Below, piece by piece: positions 36,506-44,657 of a DNA stretch of 64,000 nucleotides (positions within the stretch are counted from its first letter, which is position 1; the number at the start of each line of letters is the position of its first letter). The position numbers and the translations under genes are program-made. Where the stretch lies: contig CBDCUQ010000004.1 in NCBI GenBank assembly GCA_965222835.1, forward strand, positions 1,426,001 through 1,490,000, read 5' to 3'. Under the pieces are notes generated by a model. That model made no database searches and was not told the origin of the DNA. It worked only from the letters and a program-made list of their open reading frames with translations. Source of the DNA: CBDCUQ01 sp965222835 (lineage in GTDB: Bacteria; Pseudomonadota; Alphaproteobacteria; Rhizobiales; Hyphomicrobiaceae).

Positions 36506-37312
36506 TTGCAGATAAACATGTTTCTTCACTCCTTCTTTCGCGGATCTGCGTTGCTTGCCGCTCTGGCCGTGATGCCGGCGAGCGCGGTCCCGGCACACAG
36601 TGCCCCGCGGCATGCTTGGACGAGCTCTGTGCCGCAGCATGGAACGCTGGAAGAGCGCGTCGCGCCGCCTCCGGGTTTCGTGCGCGTTCCCGCGGCCCGC
36701 GGGAGCTGGGCGGAGTGGCTCAGAAGCCTGCCCATGAAGCCCGTAGGATCTCCGGTCCTCACGTATACGGGTGCCCCCAAATGGCGGCAGGACGTTCATA
36801 CCGCTGTCGTCGATATCGATGTCGGCAAGCGCGATCTGCAGCAATGCGCCGATGCAATTATGCGGCTCCGCGGCGAGTGGCTGTTCGCGTCCGGGCGTTC
36901 GCGTGAGATTGGCTTCAACTACACAGACGGCAAGCGGCGGCGCTACCGCGCGGGCAAAACCAACTACAAGGCGTTTCGTAAGTACATGACCTTGGTCTTC
37001 GCGTATGCCGGCACCTATAGCCTCGCACGTGAGCTGAAATCTGTTCCGGTGGCGCGTATGGCCATCGGCGACGTGTTTATCAAAGGCGGATTTCCGGGAC
37101 ACGCGGTTCTGGTCGCCGATATGGTCGAGAATCCCGGAACGGGCGAAAAGCGCTTTCTACTCCTGCAAAGCTACATGCCCGCGCAAGAGATCCACGTTCT
37201 CAAGAATCCAAATTCAGCCAACGGAAGCTCCTGGTATCGCATGGACTTCGGCGCAAACCTGCAGACGCCCGAATGGCGTTTTGCACGGAGTGCATTGAAG
37301 CGCTGGCCGTAG
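36506..37312 (+). CDS. DUF4846 family exported protein
   Basis: A 268-residue protein with a signal peptide (FRGSALLAALAVMPASAVPA). The conserved DUF4846 body includes RVPAARGSWAEWLRSLPMKP, VLTYTG, AVVDIDVGKRDLQQCADAIMRLRGEWLFASGR, IGDVFIKGGFPGHAVLVADM and LLLQSYMPAQEIHVLKNPN. The recurring GHAV..V motif with upstream Cys and His resembles cysteine-peptidase-like folds, but catalytic function is unproven for the family. It stands alone, 130 bp upstream of the next gene. Confidence 0.88.
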   Translation: MQINMFLHSFFRGSALLAALAVMPASAVPAHSAPRHAWTSSVPQHGTLEERVAPPPGFVRVPAARGSWAEWLRSLPMKPVGSPVLTYTGAPKWRQDVHTAVVDIDVGKRDLQQCADAIMRLRGEWLFASGRSREIGFNYTDGKRRRYRAGKTNYKAFRKYMTLVFAYAGTYSLARELKSVPVARMAIGDVFIKGGFPGHAVLVADMVENPGTGEKRFLLLQSYMPAQEIHVLKNPNSANGSSWYRMDFGANLQTPEWRFARSALKRWP

Positions 37313-37443
37313 GCCGCCTTCTCCATCCTAAGTTTCCGCACTTTCGCCACGTCTGCGGCGTACGTGGTTAACGTGGCGGCGCACGAGAGTCGCCGTGACG
37401 AGAGGATTCACGCGGAGTCGACGGGACTGGGGCCTTCGCAAAT

Positions 37444-38271
37444 ATGCTCGAAGGGATGTTATCGAAAATCGTGCGCATGGTGCGCACCGACGCTCCGGGC
37501 GTGACGGTTCACGATGTCGGGCTGGTCCTTGTGGCGTTTTCGGTCCTCGGTTCGCTTGGCTACAGCGTTTTCACCTATGGCCCCCGCTTGGCCAGGATGG
37601 CGACACACGACGCGGCACCGATCGAGACCGCGACAATCAAACTGGTTGAGGCGCCGCAGCCTGTTACGCGCCCGCGACCTGCACCAGCGCCGGCGGCGAC
37701 GCCAGCCCTGATGCGTGATGTTGTGCCGGAAACCAGTTTTGAGATTGTGCGCAAACTTCAGACGGGCCTGAAACGTGCCGGTTGCTACCGAGGTAAGGTC
37801 AACGGCGCGTGGACATCGACGTCGCGCCGCGCCATGCGATCATATGCCGAAACCGTGAATGCCACTTTACCGGTCGATAAGCCGAATGCGGTCCTGCTGG
37901 CGTTGATCGACGCCAATCCGGATGCACGATGCGGCGGCCGCAAGGGTCACGTCGCAGCACGGGCGGCAACGCAGCCGTCGCAGACACAAACCAGTGGGGG
38001 CACTGAGACGTCTCAGCCATCTGCCGAATCGCGTGATAGTGCAACCGGAACGGTGGGGGCTGCCGCGCGACCCTATCCACGGCCGGCTCTCATTCCGACA
38101 ACACCAACTGCTGTAGAGCCGGAGGCTGTGGCCGCGCCCAAGACGGTTGAAGCGCCGCCGCCCCGCAAACGGCGCAGAACGAAGAAGCGGTCGAAGGCGC
38201 CGAAATCTCCGGCAAACCTGGCCGATTCATTTTTCAAGGACGTGCAGAAGGCCTTCAAGAACGCCTTCTGA
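37444..38271 (+). CDS. Membrane-anchored protein with a peptidoglycan-binding-like domain
   Basis: A 275-residue protein. One membrane helix (VGLVLVAFSVLGSLGYSVFTYG, about 25-46) is followed by a Pro/Ala-rich linker and a PG_binding_1-like helical domain (about 97-165): IVRKLQTGLKRAGCYRGKVNGAWTSTSRRAMRSY. The C-terminal part is low-complexity Pro/Ala/Ser and ends with a basic stretch (PPPRKRRRTKKRSKAPKSP) and DSFFKDVQKAFKNAF. Presumably it faces the periplasm and contacts the cell wall. No enzyme domain is visible and I do not know a name for it. Confidence 0.65.
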   Translation: MLEGMLSKIVRMVRTDAPGVTVHDVGLVLVAFSVLGSLGYSVFTYGPRLARMATHDAAPIETATIKLVEAPQPVTRPRPAPAPAATPALMRDVVPETSFEIVRKLQTGLKRAGCYRGKVNGAWTSTSRRAMRSYAETVNATLPVDKPNAVLLALIDANPDARCGGRKGHVAARAATQPSQTQTSGGTETSQPSAESRDSATGTVGAAARPYPRPALIPTTPTAVEPEAVAAPKTVEAPPPRKRRRTKKRSKAPKSPANLADSFFKDVQKAFKNAF

Positions 38272-38343
38272 GTTGGGCGGCCGGTCTTGCGCCGGCCCGG
38301 CGATTGCGGCATAGGGCCCTGCCACGAAGCCGGAGAGTCAGCG

Positions 38344-38580
38344 ATGCCGATGACCGCCACCGAGATCGAACACCTGATCAAGGAAAAACTACCCGACGCC
38401 AAGGTCGAGCTTACGGATCTGGCCGGTGATAACGATCATTGGTCCGCGCATGTGGTCTCGGCTGCCTTCAAAGGTGTGCCGCGTGTACGCCAGCATCAAA
38501 TGGTCTATGATGCCCTGGGCGGGCGTATGGGCGACGTTTTGCACGCCCTTCAGCTCACTACGGCCGCACCTTCGGATTGA
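38344..38580 (+). CDS. bolA: BolA family protein
   Basis: A 78-residue BolA-fold protein, starting at the ATG at 38344 with GGAGAG upstream. Typical elements are IEHLIKEKLPDAKVELTDL, DHWSAHVVSAAFKGVPRVRQHQMVYDALGG and a C-terminal LHALQLTT. BolA proteins pair with monothiol glutaredoxins to form [2Fe-2S] complexes that sense or traffic iron. The gene 78 bp downstream encodes exactly such a glutaredoxin, so the two are almost certainly partners. Confidence 0.94.
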   Translation: MPMTATEIEHLIKEKLPDAKVELTDLAGDNDHWSAHVVSAAFKGVPRVRQHQMVYDALGGRMGDVLHALQLTTAAPSD

Positions 38581-38657
38581 CTTCGGACCGTGCTTCACCA
38601 AATCTACGCCTATCTGTTGGGCGACTTTGACCCGCTGCAGCATCTGAGAGGACTTCC

Positions 38658-38999
38658 ATGAGCGAGCCTATCGAAAGCACCATCAAGAAAACCATCGACG
38701 ACAATGACGTTGTCCTCTTTATGAAGGGATCCGCCAAGTTCCCGCAGTGCGGCTTCTCGGCGACGGCCGCGAAGATCCTTGAGCATCTTGGTGTGCCGTT
38801 CAAAGACGTGAACGTGCTTGAAGATCAACAGCTGCGCGAGGGTATTAAGAGCTACTCAAATTGGCCGACCATTCCTCAACTTTACATCAAAGGCGAATTC
38901 GTAGGCGGCTGCGATATCATGCGCGAGATGTATGAGGCCGGCGAGTTGCATGACCTCATCTGCAAAAGTGGCATTCCACACACCCATCACCACGGGTGA
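38658..38999 (+). CDS. grxD: Monothiol glutaredoxin, Grx4 family
   Basis: A 113-residue thioredoxin-fold protein with the CGFS active site (Cys31) in KFPQCGFSATAAK, and the glutathione-binding segments NWPTIPQLYIKGEFVGGCDI. CGFS glutaredoxins carry [2Fe-2S] clusters and bind BolA rather than act as general reductases. It lies behind bolA, and the pair suggests iron-sulfur cluster delivery or iron-responsive control. Confidence 0.96.
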   Translation: MSEPIESTIKKTIDDNDVVLFMKGSAKFPQCGFSATAAKILEHLGVPFKDVNVLEDQQLREGIKSYSNWPTIPQLYIKGEFVGGCDIMREMYEAGELHDLICKSGIPHTHHHG

Positions 39000-39173
39000 G
39001 TCTTGAGAGCCCTTGCGTTTGAGAATTTGCCGCCCGGATCGACGGCCGGCCCGTTCTCTTAGCCTTAATTCTTCAGGGTCTCAGTTTTGCCTTGTGCACC
39101 CGGTGTTATGCTCCGGCTGCAGTCAATTGACTGCAGGTGGAAACCCTCGGGGAACTGGGACGATCGACAGGCC

Positions 39174-40280
39174 ATGCGGCTCGGCGGACGGCGCTTTCTA
39201 TTGAGTCTTGCCATTATCGGGGCCAGCGTGTGCCTGGCCCTTGGACTCTTTTTGCCGATCATAAAGCTCACAAAGTATGTCTTCTGGACAACCGAGCATT
39301 CTCTTATCTCCACCGTGTCGGTGTTGATTGGCGATGGTCAATGGTTCCTTGGGCTTGCTATTCTCATCTTCTCGATTGTGCTTCCGATCCTGAAGCTCTT
39401 GTACCTCCTGCTCGTGTCGACGCTTCCCTTGTCGGAAATCACCCGCCAGCACAAACGGCTCAAGGCGCTCGAGTGGCTCGGCAAGTGGTCGATGCACGAC
39501 GTGCTGGTGCTGGCGCTTACGATCTTTTTCATCAAAAGTCAGGGCGTCTACGACGCAACGAGCCTCAATGGGGTCTACTTCTTCACGGCCGCGGTTGTCT
39601 TGATGATCCTTTCTTATGCGTGGCTCAGAACCGACGGTTTGCTGGCCGCAGGTCTGGACCCGCGGGAGACCGACGATCCGGGGATGATCAAGCCGCTCAC
39701 GCCATTCCGAAACTTTGTTCTGTCGTTTCTGATTATTCTGGCAACGGTCTTCTTTGCGCTTGGCATCATCCTGCCGGTTATTCGTTTTACGACGGTCTAT
39801 GTGTGGACGAACGAACATTCGATCGCGACCATCATCTACGCCCTGTTTGAGAACGACGAGTACTTCCTCTCGATCGTGTTGTTCCTGTTCTCGATTTTCT
39901 TCCCGTTCCTGAAGTTGTTCTATCTGCTGACGCTTGTGACCTCACCTGATATTCCGCCCGAGTTTCGCAAGAAATCTATCTCCACGATGGAGTGGCTCGG
40001 CCGCTATTCGATGACCGACGTGATGGTGCTGGCGTTGATGATCTTCTATGTCAATTCGTCGGGCTACACTGAGGCGCGGGTGCTGCCTGGCGTTTACTTC
40101 TTTGCGGCGTCCGCGCTCATCACGATGCTCGCCTACGGATGGGCGAACACGGTTCCCACGCGCCCACGGCCCGCCGATGCCGATGATGGCGTTCACGTGC
40201 GTCCGCCGGCCACACCGCTGCCGCCGGGTCAAGTCGTCACCTTGCCGACCAATCCCGGGCGCCGGCACCGGCCCGTCTAA
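39174..40280 (+). CDS. Duplicated PqiA-domain membrane protein
   Basis: A membrane protein of about 368 residues containing two PqiA (paraquat-inducible protein A) domains in tandem. The halves align clearly: LPIIKLTKYVFWTTEHS with LPVIRFTTVYVWTNEHS, ILKLLYLLLVSTLP with FLKLFYLLTLVTSP, and MHDVLVLALTIFFIKS with MTDVMVLALMIFYVNS. The zinc-ribbon cysteines of E. coli PqiA are absent. No MCE-domain partner (PqiB) or lipoprotein (PqiC) follows. Starts at 39087 and 39108 are also in frame. 39174 begins just before the first membrane helix. A role in lipid transport is inferred from the family only. Confidence 0.85.
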   Translation: MRLGGRRFLLSLAIIGASVCLALGLFLPIIKLTKYVFWTTEHSLISTVSVLIGDGQWFLGLAILIFSIVLPILKLLYLLLVSTLPLSEITRQHKRLKALEWLGKWSMHDVLVLALTIFFIKSQGVYDATSLNGVYFFTAAVVLMILSYAWLRTDGLLAAGLDPRETDDPGMIKPLTPFRNFVLSFLIILATVFFALGIILPVIRFTTVYVWTNEHSIATIIYALFENDEYFLSIVLFLFSIFFPFLKLFYLLTLVTSPDIPPEFRKKSISTMEWLGRYSMTDVMVLALMIFYVNSSGYTEARVLPGVYFFAASALITMLAYGWANTVPTRPRPADADDGVHVRPPATPLPPGQVVTLPTNPGRRHRPV

Positions 40281-40322
40281 GACGGCGCGGAAAAATGCTG
40301 CTGCAATGAGCGCGTATCAACG

Positions 40323-40349
40323 CAAAAGGGCCGGCGCATCGCCGACCCT
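40323..40349 (-). terminator. Terminator of rpsD
   Basis: On the minus strand AGGGTCGGCG-ATG-CGCCGGCCCT forms a 10-bp stem with one G-U pair, followed by TTTT. It lies 27 bp after the rpsD stop and between convergent genes. Confidence 0.85.
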
Positions 40350-40375
40350 TGGCATTCAATCTGAAATGCAACCAA

Positions 40376-40993
40376 TTAGCGCGAGTAAAACTCGACGACG
40401 AGGTTGGGTTCCATGGTGACCGGATAGGGCACATCAGAGAGAGCGGGAACGCGTAGTAGCTTCGCGGTCATCTTGCTGTGATCGGCATCGACGTAATCGG
40501 GCACGTCGCGTTCGACGCTCTTCAGAGCCTCGAGTACCAACGGCAGCTGGCGCGCCTTCTCCTTGACTTCGACCACATCATTAAGGCGGAGCCGGTAGCT
40601 TGGAATGGTTACGCGACGGCCGTTTACTGTGACATGGCCATGCGAGACGAACTGGCGGGCCGAAAACATCGTCGGCACAAACTTGGCGCGATAGATGAGT
40701 GCATCCAGCCGGCGCTCCAGGAGGCCGATGATGTGTTCCGATGTTGATCCCTTGAGGCGGGACGCTTCCTCGTAAATGCGGTTGAACTGGCGCTCGGACA
40801 AATTGGCGTAATAACCCTTGAGCTTCTGCTTGGCCTTGAGCTGCTGGCCATAGTCCGAAAGCTTGGAGACGCGGCGCTCGCCGTGCTGGCCAGGGCGGCT
40901 TTCGCGTTTGTTGATTGGGCTCTTGGGGCGGCCCCAGATGTTCTCTCCGAGGCGGCGGTCGATCTTGTGCTTGGCGCGAACGCGCTTGGTCAT
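40376..40993 (-). CDS. rpsD: 30S ribosomal protein S4
   Basis: A 205-residue primary 16S rRNA binder. It begins MTKRVRAKHKIDRRLGENIWG and carries PGQHGERRVSKLSDYGQQLKAKQKLKGYY and an S4 RNA-binding domain (RLDALIYRAKFVPTMFSARQFVSHGHVTVNGRRV). It is present as a single gene away from the alpha operon, as is normal in alphaproteobacteria. A strong intrinsic terminator follows. Confidence 0.98.
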   Translation of the reverse strand: MTKRVRAKHKIDRRLGENIWGRPKSPINKRESRPGQHGERRVSKLSDYGQQLKAKQKLKGYYANLSERQFNRIYEEASRLKGSTSEHIIGLLERRLDALIYRAKFVPTMFSARQFVSHGHVTVNGRRVTIPSYRLRLNDVVEVKEKARQLPLVLEALKSVERDVPDYVDADHSKMTAKLLRVPALSDVPYPVTMEPNLVVEFYSR

Positions 40994-41147
40994 TGTCTAG
41001 CACTCCAATAATTGAGGATGCCAACCGTTGTTGGGGCGGCGTCCGTTGGGATGTTTGGAGCGCCCCCTCCTCTGCCTCCCTTCTTGCGAAGGACCTGCCG
41101 ACAGGCGATGGCCGAACCGGTCCGCCGCCACGGGTGCGCAAATGTCA

Positions 41148-41169
41148 ACGCGGGCCGTTGGGCCCGCGT
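41148..41169 (-). terminator. Hairpin downstream of the exported Ala-tail protein gene
   Basis: ACGCGGGCC (41148-41156) pairs perfectly with GGCCCGCGT (41161-41169) over a 4-base loop, about 60 bp beyond the minus-strand stop at 41229. The tail has few Ts, so efficiency is uncertain. Confidence 0.55.
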
Positions 41170-41228
41170 CGGTTGGGGTCTGATAGTCGAGTTGCCGGTC
41201 CGCGTCAACACCGGCGGGCCAAGTCGGC

Positions 41229-41906
41229 TTACTCTTTCTTGTCCTTGTCCGCCGCAGCAGCGGCGGCAGCGGCAGGAGCGGCCGCGGCAGCAGCTGCCGG
41301 TGCGGCTCCACCTTTCGGTGTCTGGGCGGCTGCAGCCGGGAGTGTCCGCAGTTTGGGACCCGCATCGACGTACTGTTTGATTATGCCCTTCACCTTGGCG
41401 GCCTGTTCGGGTGTGCAAGTTTGCGCCGTCGGTACCTTGCCCTCTTCGACCACGACCTGCTTGTCCCCCTGCTTCTCGACCACTTTGATCTTGCCCGTCA
41501 ACAGCATCACGGTCGTCAGATGCAGCTGGTTGATGTAGAGCTGCTGCTGATCCGTCCACTTTTTCTTGTCGACCTCACGCCTCATCATCGACTGGTGATT
41601 GCGCGCCTGATCCTCTGGAAGATTGCAGACCTGGGCGTGTGCAGAGACGCGGCCGACGCGGATCACTTCGCGTGCCACATCGAGCGGTACCTCGACCTCG
41701 GCGCGCTTGGTCTTGTCGACGACGATTACCTTGTTCACGTTGGTGAACTGCTGTGGCAACATTACCCAGGCGTAGTTCATGATCGTGCGGACGGATTTGT
41801 CACTGAGCTCCTGGGCGTCGGCTGGAAACGACACACCCGCTGCGGCTCCCGCCGTTAGCGCGATTGCTCCGACCCATGCCAAACTCGCCTTCATGATCGT
41901 CCGCAT
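41229..41906 (-). CDS. Exported protein of unknown function with poly-Ala tail
   Basis: A 225-residue protein from the ATG at 41906 (AGG 6 bases upstream). The signal peptide ASLAWVGAIALTAGAAAGVSFPADA is followed by SDKSVRTIMNYAWVMLPQQFT, CNLPEDQARNHQSMMRREVDKKKWTDQQQLYINQLHL and a C-terminal low-complexity Ala/Pro stretch ending AADKDKKE. I do not recognise the family. The single Cys in VCNLPE and one in QTCTPEQ could pair. The Ala run is encoded mainly by GCC/GCG/GCT codons and is probably a flexible spacer. The frame is open to 42047 but that extension has no signal. Confidence 0.6.
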   Translation of the reverse strand: MRTIMKASLAWVGAIALTAGAAAGVSFPADAQELSDKSVRTIMNYAWVMLPQQFTNVNKVIVVDKTKRAEVEVPLDVAREVIRVGRVSAHAQVCNLPEDQARNHQSMMRREVDKKKWTDQQQLYINQLHLTTVMLLTGKIKVVEKQGDKQVVVEEGKVPTAQTCTPEQAAKVKGIIKQYVDAGPKLRTLPAAAAQTPKGGAAPAAAAAAAPAAAAAAAADKDKKE

Positions 41907-42053
41907 CGTGAGCCTGCCCCTGTTGCGCTGAATCTTATGGTTTGTGGTTTGCGGTGAATTTTTGCAGAATCCCGCCGTGCCGCAAAGACACTTGTTTGTC
42001 TTGCCTGCTTCGCGGGCATCGCTCGGCTCAAAAATTGGCCACATCATGGCGGC

Positions 42054-43319
42054 TCATGTGGACGGCTTGCGCCCTTTCCCCTTGCCCTCCGAGAGCGTTG
42101 CAACAATGCCACGAAGGGTGCGCACCTCCTGCTCTGTGGGCCCCATGCGCAGGAACATTGCCCGGACATTCTGCATCACCGTTGCGCGCTTATGGTCAGG
42201 GTTAAAGAAGCCAAGCCTGGCCAGCTCGGCCTCCAAGTGCTCGAAAAACAGCAATAATTCTGCGCGGGTCGCCGGCTTATGGCGGCCCAGGTAGAGCCCG
42301 GTCTCAAGGGGTGTCTCATAGGTTGTGACCCGGCCCAGGCTCGCTCTCTCGCTCCCCCGCATCCACTCGTAGCCCAAGATCAGGACCGCCTGGGCCAGGT
42401 TCAGCGAGGCAAAGCGCGAATTAACCGGAATCATGACCAAAACGTCGGCGTCAGCGACCTCGTGCGTCTCAAGGCCGCTTCTCTCCCGGCCGAACAGGAT
42501 CCCACAGCGCTGGCCCCCGTCAATCCGCTTGCGCAGCTCGGCAATGGCCTGATCCGGGGTGAGGACCGGTTTCCTCAGATCGCGCTGGCGGGCCGTGGTG
42601 GCGCAAAGCCAATTGAGATCCCCGATCGACGCCGCGAGATCGGGATAAGCCTTGGCGTCATCGATGATGTAATTGGCGCCCGACGCCGCAATCCGCGCTT
42701 TCTCATTCGGCCAACCGTCGCGCGGATTGACGAGCCGAAGCTCATCGAATCCAAAGTTTGCACACGCGCGCGCCACCATGCCGATGTTGTCGGGAAGTTG
42801 CGGTTCCATCAGGATAACGGCCGGTGATTGGCCCTCCCCCGAGACAGGTTCACCTTTGATTTGCGCGCGGCGAATGCCATGGCGAAGTTTACGCAATACG
42901 CGACGCGCCCAGAACCAGTAGTTCTCTCCGCTCCATGTTTTTTCCAGTGCAGCAAGGGCCGGCGTGCGAAGCGTGTTGCTGCCCTTTCCAAGCAAACGCA
43001 CGTCGCCGGTACCGACGATGATTTCCTTCTGTGCGGCGATATAGTCGTCAAGCGAATGGATGCCTTCTCTTTCGGTTCGTTTCTTGCAGCCGGGGCAGGT
43101 TGCGTCTTTTTCTTCGCAACGCAGTTCCGCGCAATAGACAAGAACAGAATCGAGCATCTCCCGGTCAAGGCCGGGAATCGCGAGGGACGCAAGCCCATCT
43201 TCGACCGACTTGTCGTGGCAGGCGTGGACCACGCGGGACACCGGCACACCGCTGTCTGCAATTTGGGGTTCGGAGAACCCGTTTGCTGTCTTGATACGAA
43301 TGTCTAAGGAAGCCGACAC
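42054..43319 (-). CDS. trmJ: tRNA (Cm32/Um32) methyltransferase TrmJ with unusual N-terminal extension
   Basis: The C-terminal 250 residues are a SPOUT methyltransferase: VILMEPQLPDNIGMVARACANFGFDELRLVNPRDG opens it, CGILFGRERSGL and VMIPVNSRFASLNLAQAVLILGYEW form the knot, and a helical tail follows. This modifies position 32 of tRNAs. Upstream in the same frame are about 170 further residues including CAELRCEEKDATCPGCKKRTERE (four or five Cys, zinc-like) and SGENYWFWARRVLRKLRHG. No start codon with a good ribosome site lies close to the SPOUT core. I placed the start at a GTG (43319). The ORF extends to 43421, five bases from the icd start codon, which leaves no promoter. Confidence 0.75.
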   Translation of the reverse strand: MSASLDIRIKTANGFSEPQIADSGVPVSRVVHACHDKSVEDGLASLAIPGLDREMLDSVLVYCAELRCEEKDATCPGCKKRTEREGIHSLDDYIAAQKEIIVGTGDVRLLGKGSNTLRTPALAALEKTWSGENYWFWARRVLRKLRHGIRRAQIKGEPVSGEGQSPAVILMEPQLPDNIGMVARACANFGFDELRLVNPRDGWPNEKARIAASGANYIIDDAKAYPDLAASIGDLNWLCATTARQRDLRKPVLTPDQAIAELRKRIDGGQRCGILFGRERSGLETHEVADADVLVMIPVNSRFASLNLAQAVLILGYEWMRGSERASLGRVTTYETPLETGLYLGRHKPATRAELLLFFEHLEAELARLGFFNPDHKRATVMQNVRAMFLRMGPTEQEVRTLRGIVATLSEGKGKGRKPST

Positions 43320-43426
43320 AGCCTGACTGCCATTAAGTGCGCCAATGTTGACCTTGTTGCAATGCGGTGGCGCCGCTATGGTGCCGTCACAGATTCTTCC
43401 CACCGCGCCTGTTGAGAGCATCCTCC

Positions 43427-44641
43427 ATGAAGAAAATCAAGGTGAAGGGCCACGTCGTCGAGCTCGACGGGGACGAGATGACCCGTATTATCTGGCAGTT
43501 CATCAAGGACAAGCTGATCCACCCCTATCTCGATGTGACGCTTGAGTACTATGACCTCGGCATCGAGAGCCGCGATAAGACGGACGATCAAATCACGGTT
43601 GATGCGGCTCACGCAATTAAGAAGCATGGCGTCGGCGTTAAGTGCGCGACGATTACGCCCGACGAAGCGCGTGTTGAAGAATTCAATCTCAAAAAGATGT
43701 GGCGGAGCCCTAACGGGACCATTCGTAACATTCTGGGCGGTGTGATTTTCCGCGAGCCCATCATCTGCAAGAACGTGCCGCGTCTTGTTCCGGGTTGGAC
43801 AGAGCCCATCATTGTTGGCCGCCATGCTTTCGGCGATCAGTACCGCGCCACCGATTTTAAGTTTCCGGGCAGCGGGGCGCTCACCATCAAGTTCGTGGGC
43901 GATGACGGCACCGTCATCGAAAAGGAAGTGTTCAAGGCTCCCGGCGGCGGTGTTGCCATGGCGATGTACAATCTCGATGAAAGCATCAGAGATTTCGCAC
44001 GCGCGTCTTTCAACTACGGCCTGGCGCGCAATTACCCCGTTTACATGTCGACAAAAAACACCATTCTTAAGGTCTATGACGGGCGCTTCAAGGACATCTT
44101 CCAGGAGGTCTTCGACGCCGAGTTCACGGCGGAGTTCGACAAGAGAAAACTCGTTTATGAGCACCGGCTTATCGACGATATGGTAGCTAGTGCACTCAAG
44201 TGGTCGGGCGGCTACGTGTGGGCATGCAAGAATTACGACGGCGACGTGCAGTCGGATACGGTTGCGCAGGGCTTCGGCTCGCTCGGCCTGATGACGAGCG
44301 TACTATTGAGCCCGGACGGGAGAACCGTTGAAGCCGAAGCCGCGCATGGCACGGTGACACGACATTACCGCGAACATCAAAAGGGGCATGAGACGTCGAC
44401 CAATTCCATCGCCTCGATCTTCGCGTGGACACGGGGGCTTGCGCACCGCGCCAAGCTTGATGAGAACGACGATCTCGCGAAGTTTGCCGCCACACTCGAG
44501 AAGGTGTGTATCGGGACCGTCGAAGCTGGCCACATGACCAAGGATCTGGCGCTTCTGGTTGGGCCCGAGCAAAAATGGCTTTCGACCATCGGCTTCCTCG
44601 ACAAGGTCGACGAGAATCTCAAGAAAGCGATGGCTGCATAG
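43427..44641 (+). CDS. icd: NADP-dependent isocitrate dehydrogenase
   Basis: A 404-residue homodimeric enzyme of the eukaryote-like subfamily (type II), oxidising isocitrate to 2-oxoglutarate and CO2. It begins MKKIKVKGHVVELDGDEMTRIIW. Substrate and NADP motifs include KCATITPDEARVEEF, SPNGTIRNILGG and DVQSDTVAQGFGSLGLMTS. It is divergent from trmJ and convergent with comEC, with only 16 bp between stops. 2-oxoglutarate made here is the signal read by the PII protein encoded 9 kb away. Confidence 0.97.
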   Translation: MKKIKVKGHVVELDGDEMTRIIWQFIKDKLIHPYLDVTLEYYDLGIESRDKTDDQITVDAAHAIKKHGVGVKCATITPDEARVEEFNLKKMWRSPNGTIRNILGGVIFREPIICKNVPRLVPGWTEPIIVGRHAFGDQYRATDFKFPGSGALTIKFVGDDGTVIEKEVFKAPGGGVAMAMYNLDESIRDFARASFNYGLARNYPVYMSTKNTILKVYDGRFKDIFQEVFDAEFTAEFDKRKLVYEHRLIDDMVASALKWSGGYVWACKNYDGDVQSDTVAQGFGSLGLMTSVLLSPDGRTVEAEAAHGTVTRHYREHQKGHETSTNSIASIFAWTRGLAHRAKLDENDDLAKFAATLEKVCIGTVEAGHMTKDLALLVGPEQKWLSTIGFLDKVDENLKKAMAA

Positions 44642-44657
44642 GAACGGGAAGAGCTGC

